Shown here piece after piece: positions 42,308 to 53,119 of a stretch of DNA of 64,000 nt. The notes beneath the pieces are model-generated. The model did no database searches and was not told where the DNA came from. It saw only the letters and a program-made list of their open reading frames with translations. Source of the DNA: Photorhabdus noenieputensis (lineage in GTDB: Bacteria; Pseudomonadota; Gammaproteobacteria; Enterobacterales; Enterobacteriaceae). The DNA lies in the NCBI RefSeq assembly GCF_018448935.1, contig NZ_RCWC01000006.1, forward strand, positions 106,777 to 170,776, written 5' to 3'. Position 1 is the stretch's first letter. Each line of letters starts with the position of its first letter. The position numbers and the translations under genes are program-made.

Positions 42308-43009
42308 AAATAATTTCCGTTCACAGAAAGAGATTACTGATAACGGGGATTATTCATACCATGCGTTCTATCGGTGTAGAAGAAAACCTATTTCTTCTAT
42401 TCCGATAAATCTCTAACCCGTCCGATAAATCTAGCCTGTTCGATAAACCTAATCTGCCCGTTTTTTCCTCACTGATGAAAACCTCACCTGTCAGAGAGAA
42501 ATCCTTGATAACCATTTCCATAACTTTCTTTATTGATACCAAATGATGATTCTCGGCAAAATACGACCAATAAATTTTCATTTTTTACCGGTAACACAGA
42601 TTAATTTTTTTATTTTATGGGCAACTTTGGCAATGATTATATAAGGCATTAGCAAGATACAAAAGAATTAAACATTGCATTTATTAAACTTGATAAAAGA
42701 GAATGCCTGAATAAATAATAACCTATTGTAAATTATATGAAATTTTTGTATATAAATTGTATATAAAATGGAGTGAGGAAATAAATTTCTTTTAAAAAAT
42801 ATATCCATTACGATTATAACATTGCCGGTAAAGGTAAATTAGCCATATCGCCCCCCTGCTATACGGTCTGGATACCCATTTTAATGTGTGCCAGGTAAGT
42901 AGAATATTTCCCTATAAAATGAAGGGATAAAAATAAGAAACGATTTTAAGGTTTACTTCACCCCACCCTCCGCTCACAATAAAAACAATGTTTACTGTAA
43001 GAGATAATT
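42308..43009. other. Intergenic region alaA-yfbR
   Basis: About 700 bp. A degenerate repeat of TCCGATAAATCT occurs three times between 42400 and 42450. A 75-codon minus-strand frame covers 42354-42581, but it has no clear ribosome-binding site and its C-terminal half is this repeat. Otherwise AT-rich with the yfbR promoter. Confidence 0.5.
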
Positions 43010-43603
43010 ATGAGCCACTTTTTTGCCCACCTATCCCGTTTGAAACTGATCAACCGTTGGCCTCTGATGCGCAATGTACGTACAGAAAATGTGTCTGAAC
43101 ACAGCCTACAAGTCGCTTTTGTCGCACACGCCTTAGCCATTATCAAAAACCGCAAATTTGGCGGCAATGTGAATGCTGAACGCATTGCGTTGCTGGCTAT
43201 GTATCATGACGCCAGCGAAGTTATCACCGGAGATTTACCTACCCCGGTCAAATATCACAATCCACATATCGCACGGGAATACAAAAAGATAGAAAAAATC
43301 GCACAGAAGAAATTATTGGAAATGCTGCCCGCAGAGCTGCAAGAGGATTTCCGCCCAATTCTAGATGACAGTCAGCATACAGCAGAAGAAACTTTTATCA
43401 TTAAGCAGGCCGATTCCCTGTGCGCTTATCTGAAATGTCTGGAAGAGTTATCGGCAGGCAACCATGAATTCAATCTGGCGAAAACCCGGCTTGAAAAAAC
43501 CCTGGCTGATCGTCACAGCCAGGAGATGGATTACTTTATGAACGTTTTTGTACCGGGGTTCAGCTTGTCATTGGATGAAATTAGCCTTGATATTCCCCAT
43601 TAA
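43010..43603 (+). CDS. yfbR: 5'-Deoxynucleotidase YfbR (HD domain)
   Basis: 197 residues. It dephosphorylates deoxyribonucleoside 5'-monophosphates. The HD-domain metal residues are His in SEHSLQVAF, the HD pair in AMYHDASE and a late Asp in [10 protein letters not shown]. Length 197-199 is typical. It ends by overlapping 4 bp with the convergent yfbS. Confidence 0.95.
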   Translation: MSHFFAHLSRLKLINRWPLMRNVRTENVSEHSLQVAFVAHALAIIKNRKFGGNVNAERIALLAMYHDASEVITGDLPTPVKYHNPHIAREYKKIEKIAQKKLLEMLPAELQEDFRPILDDSQHTAEETFIIKQADSLCAYLKCLEELSAGNHEFNLAKTRLEKTLADRHSQEMDYFMNVFVPGFSLSLDEISLDIPH

Positions 43604-45450
43604 AATGGAAACAACCAAGGTATGACCAGCACACTTATCACCATCACCAGCAGCGTGAATGGTACGCCCAAACGGACAAAATCGGAAAACTTATAACCAC
43701 CGGGGCCAAGAACCAGCGTATTCACTGGGGATGAAACCGGGGTCATAAATGCGGCAGAAGCTGCCACGCCAATAATCATGGCAAATGGCATCGGAGATAC
43801 TGCCATTTCACGGGCGGCAGCAATGGCTATCGGTGCCATTAATACCGCCGTTGCCGTATTAGAAATAAACAAACCGATTACCGCACAAAGTACAAACAGA
43901 CATACCAGCATCACCCTCGGCCCCATATCACCCGCAATATCCATCAGGCCACGGACAATCAGATCAATCCCGCCGGTTTTCTGTAATGCCAGAGCAAACG
44001 GCATCATTCCGACAATCAGAATAATACTGGGCCAATGAATAGAGCGATACGCACTTTCCATATCAATACAACGGAATTTCCCCATCAACAGGCAGGCTAT
44101 CAACGCTGCAATCACATTGGGTACTTCATCGGTAAGCATCATGGCTACCATCAGCGCCAAACTCAAAAGCGCATGTGGCGCTTGGGACGTTGCCGGAGCC
44201 ACCTCTTCGATCTCAACCGGCAGATTAAGGACAATAAAATCACGCATTTTGGTTTTCAGGACACGAATCAATTTCCAGTCACCAATAACCAGCAAAATAT
44301 CGCCTAGTTGCAACGGCTCATCGACCAATTTACCCGACAATGATTCACCATCACGCCGAATACCAACAACATTCAAGCCATAACAGGTACGAAAACACAT
44401 TTCCCGCAGTGATTTACCCAATAAATCTGACTCCGGGATCAGAGAAACTTCCGCCATCCCCACATTACGAGATTGTTCAGAGAAATACTCTCCGCGCAGC
44501 ACCATCGGCTCCAATAGTTGCTCACTGCAAAACTCACGCAGATCCACTTCACTGTCTGACATATCAACCAGCAACACATCCCGCGCTCTCAATTCGGTAT
44601 TGCCCATTGCACTGACCATAACACGTCGGAAACGTCGCCAACGCTCAATACCAACGACATTAGCCCCATAGCGGGCACGCAAATTTGACTCATCAAGAGA
44701 AAGACCGATCAGCGGGGAACCTGAGCGGATCGCCAAACGACGTGCGCGACCAGATAATTTATAGTCGCGGATAAGGTCACGGAAGGTGCTGCGATTCCAT
44801 TTGTCATGACCTTTATCCGACTGATTATTTCCCAACCAATGGCGGGCGATCAACATATAACCAATACCGGCAAACAGAATCAAAATACCAATAGGTGTAA
44901 TAGAGAAAAATTTGAAACCGGGAAGCCCTTCCCGTATCAACTCACTGTTAACCACCATATTGGGTGGCGTTGCTACCAAGGTCATCATACCACTGATAAG
45001 CCCAGCGAAACTCAAAGGCATCATCAACCGCCCCGGCGAAATTTTCATTCTTGCCGCCACACTGAGCACCACAGGAATGAAAATCGCGACCACGCCCGTA
45101 GAGCTCATAAAAGCACCAAGCCCCGCCACCGTCATCATCAGTAACGCCAACATCTTAGTTTCACTGTTTCCGGCAACCCTTACCAGCCAGTCCCCCATTT
45201 GATAAGCAACGCCAGTCCTTACCAATCCTTCACCAATAACAAACAGGGCAGCTATCAACAACACATTGGGATCACTGAAACCGCTGGTCGCTTCACCAAG
45301 CGTCAACGTTCCACTCATGACAAATGCGATAATCACCAATAATGCAACAATATCCATGCGCAGTTTATTAGTGGTAAAAAGAACAATAGCTATCAACAGC
45401 AGGGTCAATACCCACAAGAGTTCGCTATTCAAAATGGCCTCTATCCACAA
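43600..45450 (-). CDS. yfbS: YfbS, SLC13/DASS-type transporter with two RCK_C domains
   Basis: 616 residues of the inner membrane. N-terminal and C-terminal blocks of hydrophobic helices flank a soluble middle (about 205-400) with two TrkA_C/RCK_C-like repeats ([31 protein letters not shown] and [15 protein letters not shown]). The sodium/sulfate-type motif [14 protein letters not shown] lies near 535 and [10 protein letters not shown] near 160. The substrate is not established for YfbS. Confidence 0.9.
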   Translation of the reverse strand: MWIEAILNSELLWVLTLLLIAIVLFTTNKLRMDIVALLVIIAFVMSGTLTLGEATSGFSDPNVLLIAALFVIGEGLVRTGVAYQMGDWLVRVAGNSETKMLALLMMTVAGLGAFMSSTGVVAIFIPVVLSVAARMKISPGRLMMPLSFAGLISGMMTLVATPPNMVVNSELIREGLPGFKFFSITPIGILILFAGIGYMLIARHWLGNNQSDKGHDKWNRSTFRDLIRDYKLSGRARRLAIRSGSPLIGLSLDESNLRARYGANVVGIERWRRFRRVMVSAMGNTELRARDVLLVDMSDSEVDLREFCSEQLLEPMVLRGEYFSEQSRNVGMAEVSLIPESDLLGKSLREMCFRTCYGLNVVGIRRDGESLSGKLVDEPLQLGDILLVIGDWKLIRVLKTKMRDFIVLNLPVEIEEVAPATSQAPHALLSLALMVAMMLTDEVPNVIAALIACLLMGKFRCIDMESAYRSIHWPSIILIVGMMPFALALQKTGGIDLIVRGLMDIAGDMGPRVMLVCLFVLCAVIGLFISNTATAVLMAPIAIAAAREMAVSPMPFAMIIGVAASAAFMTPVSSPVNTLVLGPGGYKFSDFVRLGVPFTLLVMVISVLVIPWLFPF

Positions 45451-45627
45451 AGAAGAAGATGTTAATATCGAAAACTTGGCTAGTAGACCATTTTATTGAG
45501 GGAAAATCTCCAGTTGCGATCAACAATGCGCCTACTTTTCGTCATGAATTATCATTTCTGATTTTCCAGTACATTGACTGCAATAAGTACATTGACTGCA
45601 ATAATCTAGCAACGGGTCTCTCCTGGC

Positions 45628-46098
45628 TTAAATATCATCGAGAAACGAACGATCGAGTTGTTTAAACGCGCGTTTCAGCAATTCTGCGAGAGATTGATAA
45701 GTTGGCGTTTGCTGCACCGGTGCCATTGCGATACCGGCGGCGGCAAATTTATCGCGGATTTCATGGAACCATTTCAGCAATGCCGCCGGTAGCGGTGTTG
45801 ATGACCGTTTCCCCAACCACCATAACCCTTGCATCGGTAAACTACAGGCAAACAGTGCCGTCGCCACCGCCGGACCAAGCTGACCACCCAGTGCGATTTG
45901 CCACGTCAAAGTAAAAATAGCCAACGGTGGCATAAACCGGATACCAAAACGGGTCGCCTTAATAATCCGGTTTTCGGGAAACATGGGTGCCAATTGTTTC
46001 TCAATCGGCCAAGTCTTCATGTATTGCTGTCCCAGTTGCATCTTTCTCAGCCATCCATTACTGGTGGGAGGTATTGCGCTCATCATGACCTCAATCAA
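45628..46098 (-). CDS. yfbV: UPF0208 membrane protein YfbV
   Basis: 156 residues with two hydrophobic helices around 55-100 and soluble ends. Matches YfbV by length, order (divergent from ackA) and the N-terminal [17 protein letters not shown]. In E. coli it was reported to affect terminus-domain organisation. The usual neighbours yfbT and yfbU are absent here. Confidence 0.9.
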   Translation of the reverse strand: MIEVMMSAIPPTSNGWLRKMQLGQQYMKTWPIEKQLAPMFPENRIIKATRFGIRFMPPLAIFTLTWQIALGGQLGPAVATALFACSLPMQGLWWLGKRSSTPLPAALLKWFHEIRDKFAAAGIAMAPVQQTPTYQSLAELLKRAFKQLDRSFLDDI

Positions 46099-46474
46099 TT
46101 AAAAACACATTTTTTAAAAAAACATTGTAAATGACAAAATATTTTTTGTAGGATTAAGTATATTTTGTCTTTACTGCTGGCTATCGGTATCCTACATCTA
46201 CTTTTGTGTTATACACAGCAGTAAAATGACACATTTTACCTTTTTTACTGCATTTAGGTTCATTTTGTTAACAAATCACGCTATCTCTTAACATCATGGC
46301 TGGCAAAAAAGGGTTTTTGAAAATCGAAACCTTATCATCATGCTCTTTGCATTTAGCATGATGTTAATCATTTAATGTCATCACCTTACGCGCTACGCTA
46401 ATAAGTAATTGACGTTTTATTAATCACATGTCTTATCTGTAAGACTCAATGACAAACACGATATAGGTATTTCC
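46099..46474 (+). promoter_or_regulatory. ackA promoter region with a 9-bp inverted repeat
   Basis: 376 bp spacer between divergent yfbV and ackA. An inverted repeat CATCATGCT / AGCATGATG at 46336-46363 with a 10-nt gap could be an operator or leader stem. No gene seen. Confidence 0.5.
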
Positions 46475-47677
46475 ATGTCAAGTAAGCTGGTACTGGTCCT
46501 CAATTGCGGTAGCTCTTCTCTGAAATTTGCTATCATCGATCCTGCTAACGGTGAAGAATATCTTTCTGGTCTAGCTGAATGTTTTAACCTGCCTGAAGCC
46601 CGCATTAAGTGGAAAATGGATGGCGCAAAACATGAAGCCGCTTTAGGTGCTGGTGCAGCCCACAGTGAAGCATTGAACTTCATTGTTAATACTATTCTGG
46701 CGGAAAAACCAGAACTTTCTGATCAAATCACCGCAATCGGCCACCGTATTGTTCACGGCGGTGAAAAATTCACAGCATCCGTCACCATCAATGATGAAGT
46801 GATTCAAGGGATCAAAGATGCGGTTCCATTCGCACCATTGCACAACCCGGCTCACCTGATTGGTATCGAAGAAGCGAAAAAAGGGTTCCCACACCTGTCT
46901 GATAAAAACGTTGCCGTATTCGACACCGCGTTCCATCAGACCATGCCGGAAGAGGCTTACCTGTATGCCCTGCCATACAACCTGTATAAAGAGCATGGTA
47001 TTCGTCGCTATGGCGCACATGGAACCAGCCACTTCTTCGTTTCTCGTGAAGCGGCGAGAACGCTGAACAAACCGGTTGAAGAGCTGAACGTTATCGTTTG
47101 TCATCTGGGTAATGGTGGCTCTATCTCTGCTATCGTTAATGGTCAGTGTGTTGACACCTCTATGGGATTGACACCACTGGAAGGTCTGGTAATGGGTACT
47201 CGTAGCGGTGACATCGATCCGGCTATCATTTTCCACCTGCATGATTCACTGGGCATGAGCGTTGAACAAATCAACAAACTGTTGACCAAAGAATCTGGCC
47301 TGCTAGGTCTGACCGAAGTCACCAGTGATTGCCGTTATATAGAAGATAACTATGAAACCAAAGCCGATGCTAAACGCGCTATGGATGTTTACTGTCACCG
47401 TCTGGCTAAATACGTTGGTGCCTACTCTGCACTGATGGAAGGTCACTTGGATGCTATTATCTTTACCGGTGGTATTGGTGAAAACTCCGCACTGGTTCGT
47501 GAGCTGGTACTGAAAAAACTGGCTCTGTTAGGTTTCGAATACGATCACGACCGTAACCTGGCAGCTCGCTTCGGTAAATCCGGTGCTATCACTACTGACA
47601 ACAGCCGTCTTGCTTTGGTAATCCCAACCAATGAAGAATTAGTGATCGCTCAAGATGCAGCACGCCTGACCGCGTAA
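46475..47677 (+). CDS. ackA: Acetate kinase AckA
   Basis: 400 residues of the ASKHA fold. It interconverts acetyl phosphate + ADP and acetate + ATP. Diagnostic stretches are [13 protein letters not shown] at the N-terminus, GHRIVHGG near 90, [14 protein letters not shown] near 150, the His in CHLGNGGSI near 212 and TGGIGENS near 330. Codon use is that of a highly expressed gene. Followed by an attenuator and pta. Confidence 0.98.
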   Translation: MSSKLVLVLNCGSSSLKFAIIDPANGEEYLSGLAECFNLPEARIKWKMDGAKHEAALGAGAAHSEALNFIVNTILAEKPELSDQITAIGHRIVHGGEKFTASVTINDEVIQGIKDAVPFAPLHNPAHLIGIEEAKKGFPHLSDKNVAVFDTAFHQTMPEEAYLYALPYNLYKEHGIRRYGAHGTSHFFVSREAARTLNKPVEELNVIVCHLGNGGSISAIVNGQCVDTSMGLTPLEGLVMGTRSGDIDPAIIFHLHDSLGMSVEQINKLLTKESGLLGLTEVTSDCRYIEDNYETKADAKRAMDVYCHRLAKYVGAYSALMEGHLDAIIFTGGIGENSALVRELVLKKLALLGFEYDHDRNLAARFGKSGAITTDNSRLALVIPTNEELVIAQDAARLTA

Positions 47678-47688
47678 TAATTTAACCA

Positions 47689-47720
47689 ACCGCCAGCCAC
47701 TGCTGGCGGTGCTATTTTTT
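47689..47720 (+). terminator. ackA-pta intergenic attenuator
   Basis: Perfect 9-bp GC-rich stem ACCGCCAGC / GCTGGCGGT with a 4-nt loop, then GCTATTTTTT. It sits between two genes known to be co-expressed, so it probably reduces pta transcription rather than ending the operon fully. Confidence 0.8.
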
Positions 47721-47749
47721 GACCAACGAGCAACCGTAAAGAGGTTTCC

Positions 47750-49891
47750 GTGTCCCGTACAATTATGTTGATCCCTACTAGCACCAGCGTCGGCCTGACC
47801 AGTGTTAGCTTAGGTGTAATCCGCTCAATGGAGCAAAAAGGCGTTAGCCTGAGTGTTTTCAAACCTATCGCCCAATCCCGTTGCTGTGGCACCCAAGATC
47901 AAACCACGACAATCATCCGTTCTCATTCCAGCATAAAGACCGCTGAACCGCTGGACATGGCGCATGTGGAATCTTTGCTGACAACCAATCAGAAAGATGT
48001 ACTGATGGAAAAGATCGTGGCCCTGTACCACGAAAACACCAAAGACGCCGAAGTCATTCTGATTGAAGGTCTGGTTCCAACCCGCAAGCATTCATTCGCC
48101 CAATCTCTCAACTATGAAATTGCCAAAACTCTGAACGCTGAAATCGTATTCGTATTGGCGTTAGGCAACGATTCCCCGGAACAGTTGAAAGAACGAGTTG
48201 AACTGGCGCGTGCTGAATTTGGCGGTAGCAAAAACCAGAATATCACCGGTGTTATTATTAACAAACTGAATGCGCCGGTTGACGATCAAGGCCGTACTCG
48301 TCCGGATCTGTCAGAGATCTTTGATGAATCCTCAAAAGCCACCATATCCAACATCGATCCGAACACACTGTTTAAAAATAGCCCATTGCCAATCTTGGGT
48401 TGCATTCCGTGGAGTTTTGACCTGATTGCAACTCGTGCAATTGATATGGCAAAACACCTAAACGCCCGTATTATCAACGAAGGCGCGATCAAAACTCGTC
48501 GTGTGAAATCCGTGACTTTCTGTGCACGCAGCATTCCACACATGTTAGAGCACTTCCGTCCCGGTTCTCTGCTGGTCACTTCGGCTGATCGTCCTGACGT
48601 TCTGGTTTCAGCCTGTCTGGCGGCGATGAATGGCGTTGAAATCGGTGCAATTCTGCTGACTGGTGGCTACGCCATCGATGAGCCGATTAAACAATTGTGT
48701 GAACGTGCTTTCAACACTGGCCTGCCAGTCTTTATGGTTGATACCAACACCTGGCAGACTTCCCTGAGCCTGCAAAGTTTCAGCCTGGAAGTGCCGACAG
48801 ATGACCATGAACGTATTGAAAAACTGCAAAACTACGTCGCACACCATATCAACAAAGAGTGGATCGACTCCCTGACAGCGAACTCTGAACGCCCACACCG
48901 TCTCTCTCCACCAGCATTCCGTTATCAATTAACAGAACTGGCGCGTAAAGCAGGCAAACGCATTGTTCTGCCGGAAGGTGACGAACCTCGTACCGTGAAA
49001 GCGGCATCTATCTGTGCTGATCGTGGTATCGCGCAATGCGTTTTACTTGGTGATCCAGAAGAGATCCGTCGTGTCGCCGCTGCTCAGGGGGTAGAACTGG
49101 GCGCGGGTATTGAAATTGTTGATCCGGTTGCTGTACGTGAGCGTTATGTTCCACGTCTGGTTGAACTGCGTAAAAACAAAGGCATGACCGAAGTCGTTGC
49201 ACGTGAACAACTGGAAGACAACGTTGTTCTGGGTACGTTGATGCTGGAACAAGGCGAAGTTGATGGTTTGGTATCCGGTGCGGTACACACCACGGCAAAT
49301 ACTATCCGCCCACCATTGCAGTTAATCAAAACTGCGCCGGGTAGCTCATTGGTCTCATCCGTGTTCTTTATGCTGTTGCCGGAACAAGTTCTGGTTTATG
49401 GTGACTGTGCAATCAATCCAGATCCGACTGCGGAACAACTGTCTGAAATCGCTATTCAATCGGCGGATTCAGCTAAAGCATTTGGTATCGAACCGCGCGT
49501 TGCCATGATCTCCTACTCTACCGGCAACTCCGGTGCCGGTAGCGATGTTGAGAAAGTTCGCGAAGCAACTCGTTTGGCACAGGAAAAACGTCCAGATCTG
49601 ATCATTGATGGCCCATTGCAATATGACGCCGCAATCATGGCAGACGTAGCGAAATCCAAAGCACCAAACTCACCGGTTGCCGGTCAAGCTACCGTGTTCA
49701 TCTTCCCTGATCTGAACACCGGTAACACCACCTATAAAGCGGTACAACGTTCTGCGGATCTGGTTTCAATCGGACCAATGCTGCAAGGTATGCGTAAACC
49801 GGTTAACGACCTGTCCCGTGGCGCTTTGGTGGACGATATTGTTTACACTGTCGCACTGACTGCGATTCAATCAGCGCAGGGAGAAGCGTAA
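47750..49891 (+). CDS. pta: Phosphate acetyltransferase Pta
   Basis: 713 residues from a GTG at 47750, preceded by AAGAGG. It interconverts acetyl-CoA and acetyl phosphate. The long enteric form has an N-terminal P-loop-type NTPase-like domain ([17 protein letters not shown]), a DRTGG regulatory domain in the middle (about 220-340) and the catalytic PTA domain from about 390 ([40 protein letters not shown]). Confidence 0.97.
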   Translation: MSRTIMLIPTSTSVGLTSVSLGVIRSMEQKGVSLSVFKPIAQSRCCGTQDQTTTIIRSHSSIKTAEPLDMAHVESLLTTNQKDVLMEKIVALYHENTKDAEVILIEGLVPTRKHSFAQSLNYEIAKTLNAEIVFVLALGNDSPEQLKERVELARAEFGGSKNQNITGVIINKLNAPVDDQGRTRPDLSEIFDESSKATISNIDPNTLFKNSPLPILGCIPWSFDLIATRAIDMAKHLNARIINEGAIKTRRVKSVTFCARSIPHMLEHFRPGSLLVTSADRPDVLVSACLAAMNGVEIGAILLTGGYAIDEPIKQLCERAFNTGLPVFMVDTNTWQTSLSLQSFSLEVPTDDHERIEKLQNYVAHHINKEWIDSLTANSERPHRLSPPAFRYQLTELARKAGKRIVLPEGDEPRTVKAASICADRGIAQCVLLGDPEEIRRVAAAQGVELGAGIEIVDPVAVRERYVPRLVELRKNKGMTEVVAREQLEDNVVLGTLMLEQGEVDGLVSGAVHTTANTIRPPLQLIKTAPGSSLVSSVFFMLLPEQVLVYGDCAINPDPTAEQLSEIAIQSADSAKAFGIEPRVAMISYSTGNSGAGSDVEKVREATRLAQEKRPDLIIDGPLQYDAAIMADVAKSKAPNSPVAGQATVFIFPDLNTGNTTYKAVQRSADLVSIGPMLQGMRKPVNDLSRGALVDDIVYTVALTAIQSAQGEA

Positions 49892-49921
49892 CCGTTTCTT
49901 GCACGCGCCAGTTAAATTAAT

Positions 49922-49958
49922 AAGGTCTGACCTCATTAATAAGGTTCAGACCTTTAAA
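49922..49958 (+). terminator. Terminator after pta
   Basis: 9-bp stem AAGGTCTGA / TCAGACCTT with a 15-nt loop, followed by TAAATTTATTC. It lies 30 bp past the stop. The remainder of the gap to 50237 shows nothing further. Confidence 0.6.
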
Positions 49959-50237
49959 TTTATTCTTCTGCGTTATAAACCTTACGCCAATCTTAATTGA
50001 TGAAATTGGGCATAATTCAATCCGTTTGGTGATTTGCTTTAATTCAGTACGATTTAGAGAAGATTAAAGATCATAATTCGTAGCGGGTGATTTTCAGCAC
50101 TAATAAGTTTAATCGCTAACACACAGCATACCAATATCAGCATCGGCCTGACTAAACGAGAGCCTATTTTAAAAGTTGTATAATTGTTTTATCATCAATG
50201 ACATTTATAGCACCAACTGTTTCGATGTAGGTATAAA

Positions 50238-50906
50238 ATGCTGCACAAGGAGATTCTGTATCCCAATTTAGAAAAACAAATTCGGGAAATCTATAAAACC
50301 CACACCATTCCAACTTATACTCCTGGCGACTGGAATTTAAAACGTTGGCAAAGGAAAGAATGGCCGTCTGCTCTGCACTTCAATTTTGGCGATGGGCGAT
50401 ATAACTCCCCAGATAATTCTTTTCGAGTATGTTACATGGCCGACCGGGCAGTTACAGCCCTGGCAGAAAGCTATGGGAGGCTATGGCATAAGGAAGGGTT
50501 ACGATTTATTGATGAATCCGAGATCCGTACTGCGAGGATGTGCAACATTCGTTCATTGAGAAAATTAGTTTTTATCGATATTGCTAAACTTATTGGGATG
50601 TTACATATCCCGTTAAGTGTCATGGTTGATGAAGATTACTCAGTGACAAAAAGAGCTATGGCTTGCCTCTATGAACTCTTAAATAATGAAATGGATGGTA
50701 TTTGCTACATATCTCGCCACTGGCCTACAGACTTCTGTTATGCAGTGTGGGAGAAGCAAGAAGATCGGTTTGTAGACGCAGAAATGCAAAGCTTGGTTGA
50801 TTACAGGGATTCAGAATATATGCCGAGTACATGGAATGAACCCGACATATCAGCAGATGAATTACTGGAAGAAGTGCTTAACTTCAAAATTATCCGACTT
50901 GAATAA
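50238..50906 (+). CDS. RES-domain protein, putative NAD-degrading toxin
   Basis: 222 residues. The RES fold signature is present: FNFGDGRYNSPDNSFRVCYMAD with the conserved Arg (about residue 55), ALAESYGRL with the Glu, and GICYISRHW with the Ser near 156. RES toxins of Res-Xre modules degrade NAD+ and stop growth. Normally the Xre antitoxin gene lies just upstream on the same strand. Here the probable partner is convergent, ending 35 bp away. Toxicity is inferred from the family. Confidence 0.8.
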   Translation: MLHKEILYPNLEKQIREIYKTHTIPTYTPGDWNLKRWQRKEWPSALHFNFGDGRYNSPDNSFRVCYMADRAVTALAESYGRLWHKEGLRFIDESEIRTARMCNIRSLRKLVFIDIAKLIGMLHIPLSVMVDEDYSVTKRAMACLYELLNNEMDGICYISRHWPTDFCYAVWEKQEDRFVDAEMQSLVDYRDSEYMPSTWNEPDISADELLEEVLNFKIIRLE

Positions 50907-50912
50907 TACAAA

Positions 50913-50940
50913 GTTGCCCCCCAAACAGGGCTTTTTTTAT
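50913..50940 (+). terminator. Terminator of the RES gene
   Basis: Short GCCC/GGGC stem followed by seven T at 50932-50938, in the 35-bp gap between the convergent RES and HTH genes. Confidence 0.75.
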
Positions 50941-50941
50941 T

Positions 50942-51568
50942 TCAGCTTGCGATCTGATGACCCACTTGTGACGCAGCTCGCAACATCAAAGCCAGTTCAT
51001 TTTCGGAAGCATCGCTTTTCATCATAATATCAAGAGGTGTTCTATTGCAGGATAATGGTGTCGTTAAAAAAGACATTTTCGACACTGGGTTAATGCCCAC
51101 GCCCATCACTTTCATGACATCTTCAAAGTAAGGCAAGACTCCGCCGGTAGTGAACTGGAATGTAGGAAAAACGTAATCACTGTTTTTTCTGAAAGCAAGC
51201 AACTTTCCGCTTTTCACTCTTATGTTAACAGCCTGACGACTTATGCCGAGTATCTCTGCAACGTCTCCGGTTTTGATAGTTCCGCCCATTTTATCAAGTT
51301 CCTGATAGAACAGAGCTAAGTTTTCAGCGCGGCGTTTAAGCTTACGAAGCTCTCGTGCTGGAGTTCGGACTTTGTGTTCAAGTTGAGTCGTATATAATAG
51401 CTCAAGTAGTTCGCTATCACTTAGCACCAGAGCATTTGTGGCCTGCGTTTTCTCTTTAAACTCAGGCAGTAATGACATGAGCAATTTGTCAAATCGCCGT
51501 TGCAAAAGGGACTGGTACTCATTAAGAGCCTCAGCACTTTTGCTGCGGTTTGTCAGTATCGTGTTCAT
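50942..51568 (-). CDS. HTH antitoxin-like partner of the RES protein
   Basis: 208 residues. A helical N-terminal half is followed by a winged or MerR-like HTH (TGDVAEILGISRQAVNIRVK, residues about 97-117) and FPTFQF. The C-terminal segment (FLTTPLSCNRTPLDIMMKSD) recalls the DUF2384/MbcA-Xre antitoxin tail that blocks the RES active site. Strong GGAGGTGCT ahead of the ATG. Convergent with the RES gene, an unusual layout for a TA pair. Confidence 0.65.
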   Translation of the reverse strand: MNTILTNRSKSAEALNEYQSLLQRRFDKLLMSLLPEFKEKTQATNALVLSDSELLELLYTTQLEHKVRTPARELRKLKRRAENLALFYQELDKMGGTIKTGDVAEILGISRQAVNIRVKSGKLLAFRKNSDYVFPTFQFTTGGVLPYFEDVMKVMGVGINPVSKMSFLTTPLSCNRTPLDIMMKSDASENELALMLRAASQVGHQIAS

Positions 51569-51723
51569 AGCACCTCCTTACTTGCTTGACGAATATTGTA
51601 TTCCCACATTATGGAATCGTCAAACATATACCTATAAGCAGATAGGTAAAAAAAGTGTTCCATTGCTAAATATAACGTTCTCTAATGAAGTAACTCGAAA
51701 CATTCAAATTAAGGAGAAAAAAT

Positions 51724-51774
51724 ATGCTATATCCCGCTTTTATCGAAGTTGACACAGACGGCAATGCAAAATAA
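51724..51774 (+). pseudogene. HicB antitoxin N-terminal remnant (16 codons)
   Basis: After a strong AAGGAG (51711-51716) the frame reads MLYPAFIEVDTDGNAK and stops. MLYPAFIEVD-DGNA is the opening β-strand of HicB-type antitoxins; the remaining 100 or more residues are missing and no HicA is seen nearby. The intact ribosome-binding site suggests a HicAB locus cut here by the rearrangement that brought in the neighbouring secreted-protein gene. Confidence 0.6.
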
Positions 51775-51790
51775 ATCAGAAATTTAATCA

Positions 51791-51808
51791 TGCCGCATAT
51801 CTGCGGCA
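51791..51808. terminator. Hairpin downstream of secreted-protein gene 1
   Basis: Perfect stem TGCCGCA / TGCGGCA with a 4-nt loop and a T-rich flank. A near copy lies at 53035-53054 downstream of the paralogous gene, so the hairpin was duplicated along with the gene. Confidence 0.65.
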
Positions 51809-51872
51809 CTTTATATTTATTTGAAAAAATTTAAGATTGATAATTACAGGGTAACAGAATAGATGTCAAATC

Positions 51873-52541
51873 CTATTTTTTGGGTTTTTTCGGTAACAAT
51901 ACATAAGAAACTTGAGCTTGTATTTTATGTCCTGATAACCATCTGTTAAATTCAACCCCTACCCTATATTCAGCAGGCTTACAGCTACTCACTCTATCAC
52001 CCGATGTTCCTGTTCTGCCAAGCCCATATGAACCTCCCCCTTCCGCTTTAATTTGACACTGATGTTGAGTTGTAAATTCGTTATATAACCAACCAGATCC
52101 TTCTGTACTGAACTCTATAGTAATTTTAGGCTTTTCACTTGTCGGATATGTTTTTGCATAAGTATATTGAGGTGTAATTCCACAATAGCTCGCCTCTGTA
52201 ACACAAGGGATTGCATTATATCCATTGCGGTCTAATAATATATATTCATCTTTTCCCATCCCTCTATACCAATACTTTGCTGTCGCAGCCTCATCATCCT
52301 GATTATGAGTAGAAGTATTATTTAACTCAATGTCATTTCTTTTATCAAAATTTTTCACATTCGCTCTAAGTTTGCAATTTCCATACATAGACATCACTTT
52401 AGTCTTACTCAATCCATTATAATCTATTGCGTCTTTTACCTGATTTCTAATATTTTCTGGATCTTGCATACATGCCATACTGAAACTACTCATCGCTAAT
52501 AAAAATGGCGAAATAAAGAAAATCTTTTTATTCAAACTCAT
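51873..52541 (-). CDS. Secreted cysteine-rich protein of unknown function, paralogue 1
   Basis: 222 residues. A signal peptide (MSLNKKIFFISPFLLAMSSFSMA) is followed by Cys. Six cysteines are shared with the paralogue at 53120: MAC, GNC, PCV, YCG, HQC, SSC. Conserved blocks are KYWYRGMGKDEY, CGITPQYTYAKTYPT, IEFST-GWLYNEF, KAEGGGSYGLG and FNRWLSGHKIQAQVSYVLL. SMAC is not a good lipobox, so the product is probably soluble, periplasmic or exported, with three disulfides. The YRG...EY...GIT...YA spacing is reminiscent of ADP-ribosyltransferase folds, but this is speculative. AAGGAG precedes the ATG. Confidence 0.7.
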   Translation of the reverse strand: MSLNKKIFFISPFLLAMSSFSMACMQDPENIRNQVKDAIDYNGLSKTKVMSMYGNCKLRANVKNFDKRNDIELNNTSTHNQDDEAATAKYWYRGMGKDEYILLDRNGYNAIPCVTEASYCGITPQYTYAKTYPTSEKPKITIEFSTEGSGWLYNEFTTQHQCQIKAEGGGSYGLGRTGTSGDRVSSCKPAEYRVGVEFNRWLSGHKIQAQVSYVLLPKKPKK

Positions 52542-53034
52542 GTTTATCTCCTTATTTTATTTATTATTTTGTAATAAATGGAACAAAATAAATTTAGTTA
52601 TTATTAAGTTAACATATAATTTACGGCATAAACAATAAATTAATAACAATAAAGCATTACAATATAAATCATTTAATTCAATCGATTATTATTTCCTTCC
52701 TTAAGTAAGGATAGGTTATTAAATCAAAAAACACAAATTACAGAATCATTAAACTAAAAAATATCTTACTTAAACATATAAGAGCAAATATAGAAAAATT
52801 TCAACAATATATAAAATAAGCAATTTATCAACATTCACTGTTCTATATATAACAGAATAACCACCGATTTTTTATATCATAACAATCTAAATAACTTTCA
52901 CAAGATTGCAATTATGCTCGATTATAAAATACATAAAAATCAAATAATTATTTATCACTATTATAAAATATTTTTCAATGAAAGTTTTTCTGCTATCTAA
53001 CTGAACACAATTAAATACAAAAAACAATTTAATC
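52542..53034. other. AT-rich spacer between the secreted-protein paralogues
   Basis: About 490 bp, very AT-rich, with no ORF. It must hold the promoter of paralogue 1, which is read leftward. A CCTTCCTTAAGTAAGG palindrome lies near 52692. Nothing else recognised. Confidence 0.55.
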
Positions 53035-53054
53035 GTGCCGCATATACGCGGCAC
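53035..53054. terminator. Hairpin downstream of secreted-protein gene 2
   Basis: Stem GTGCCGC / GCGGCAC with a 6-nt loop. The flanks (CAATTTAATC before, AAGATTGATAATT after) match those around 51791-51808. Confidence 0.65.
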
Positions 53055-53119
53055 CTCACCTTTATAGTTATCTGCTTATATTCAAGATTGATAATTGCAT
53101 AGTTTCAGCACAGAGAAGC

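Noticed and set aside
42400..42450. Repeated TCCGATAAATCT as a possible CRISPR-like array
   Set aside because: Repeats are short and degenerate, spacers are under 12 bp, and no cas genes are nearby.
42354..42581. 75-codon minus-strand ORF between alaA and yfbR
   Set aside because: Weak start context, and the C-terminal half is made by TCCGATAAATCT repeats; no family recognised.
49922..49958. Possible tRNA or attachment site after pta
   Set aside because: Only a simple terminator-type hairpin is present; no cloverleaf or integrase gene.
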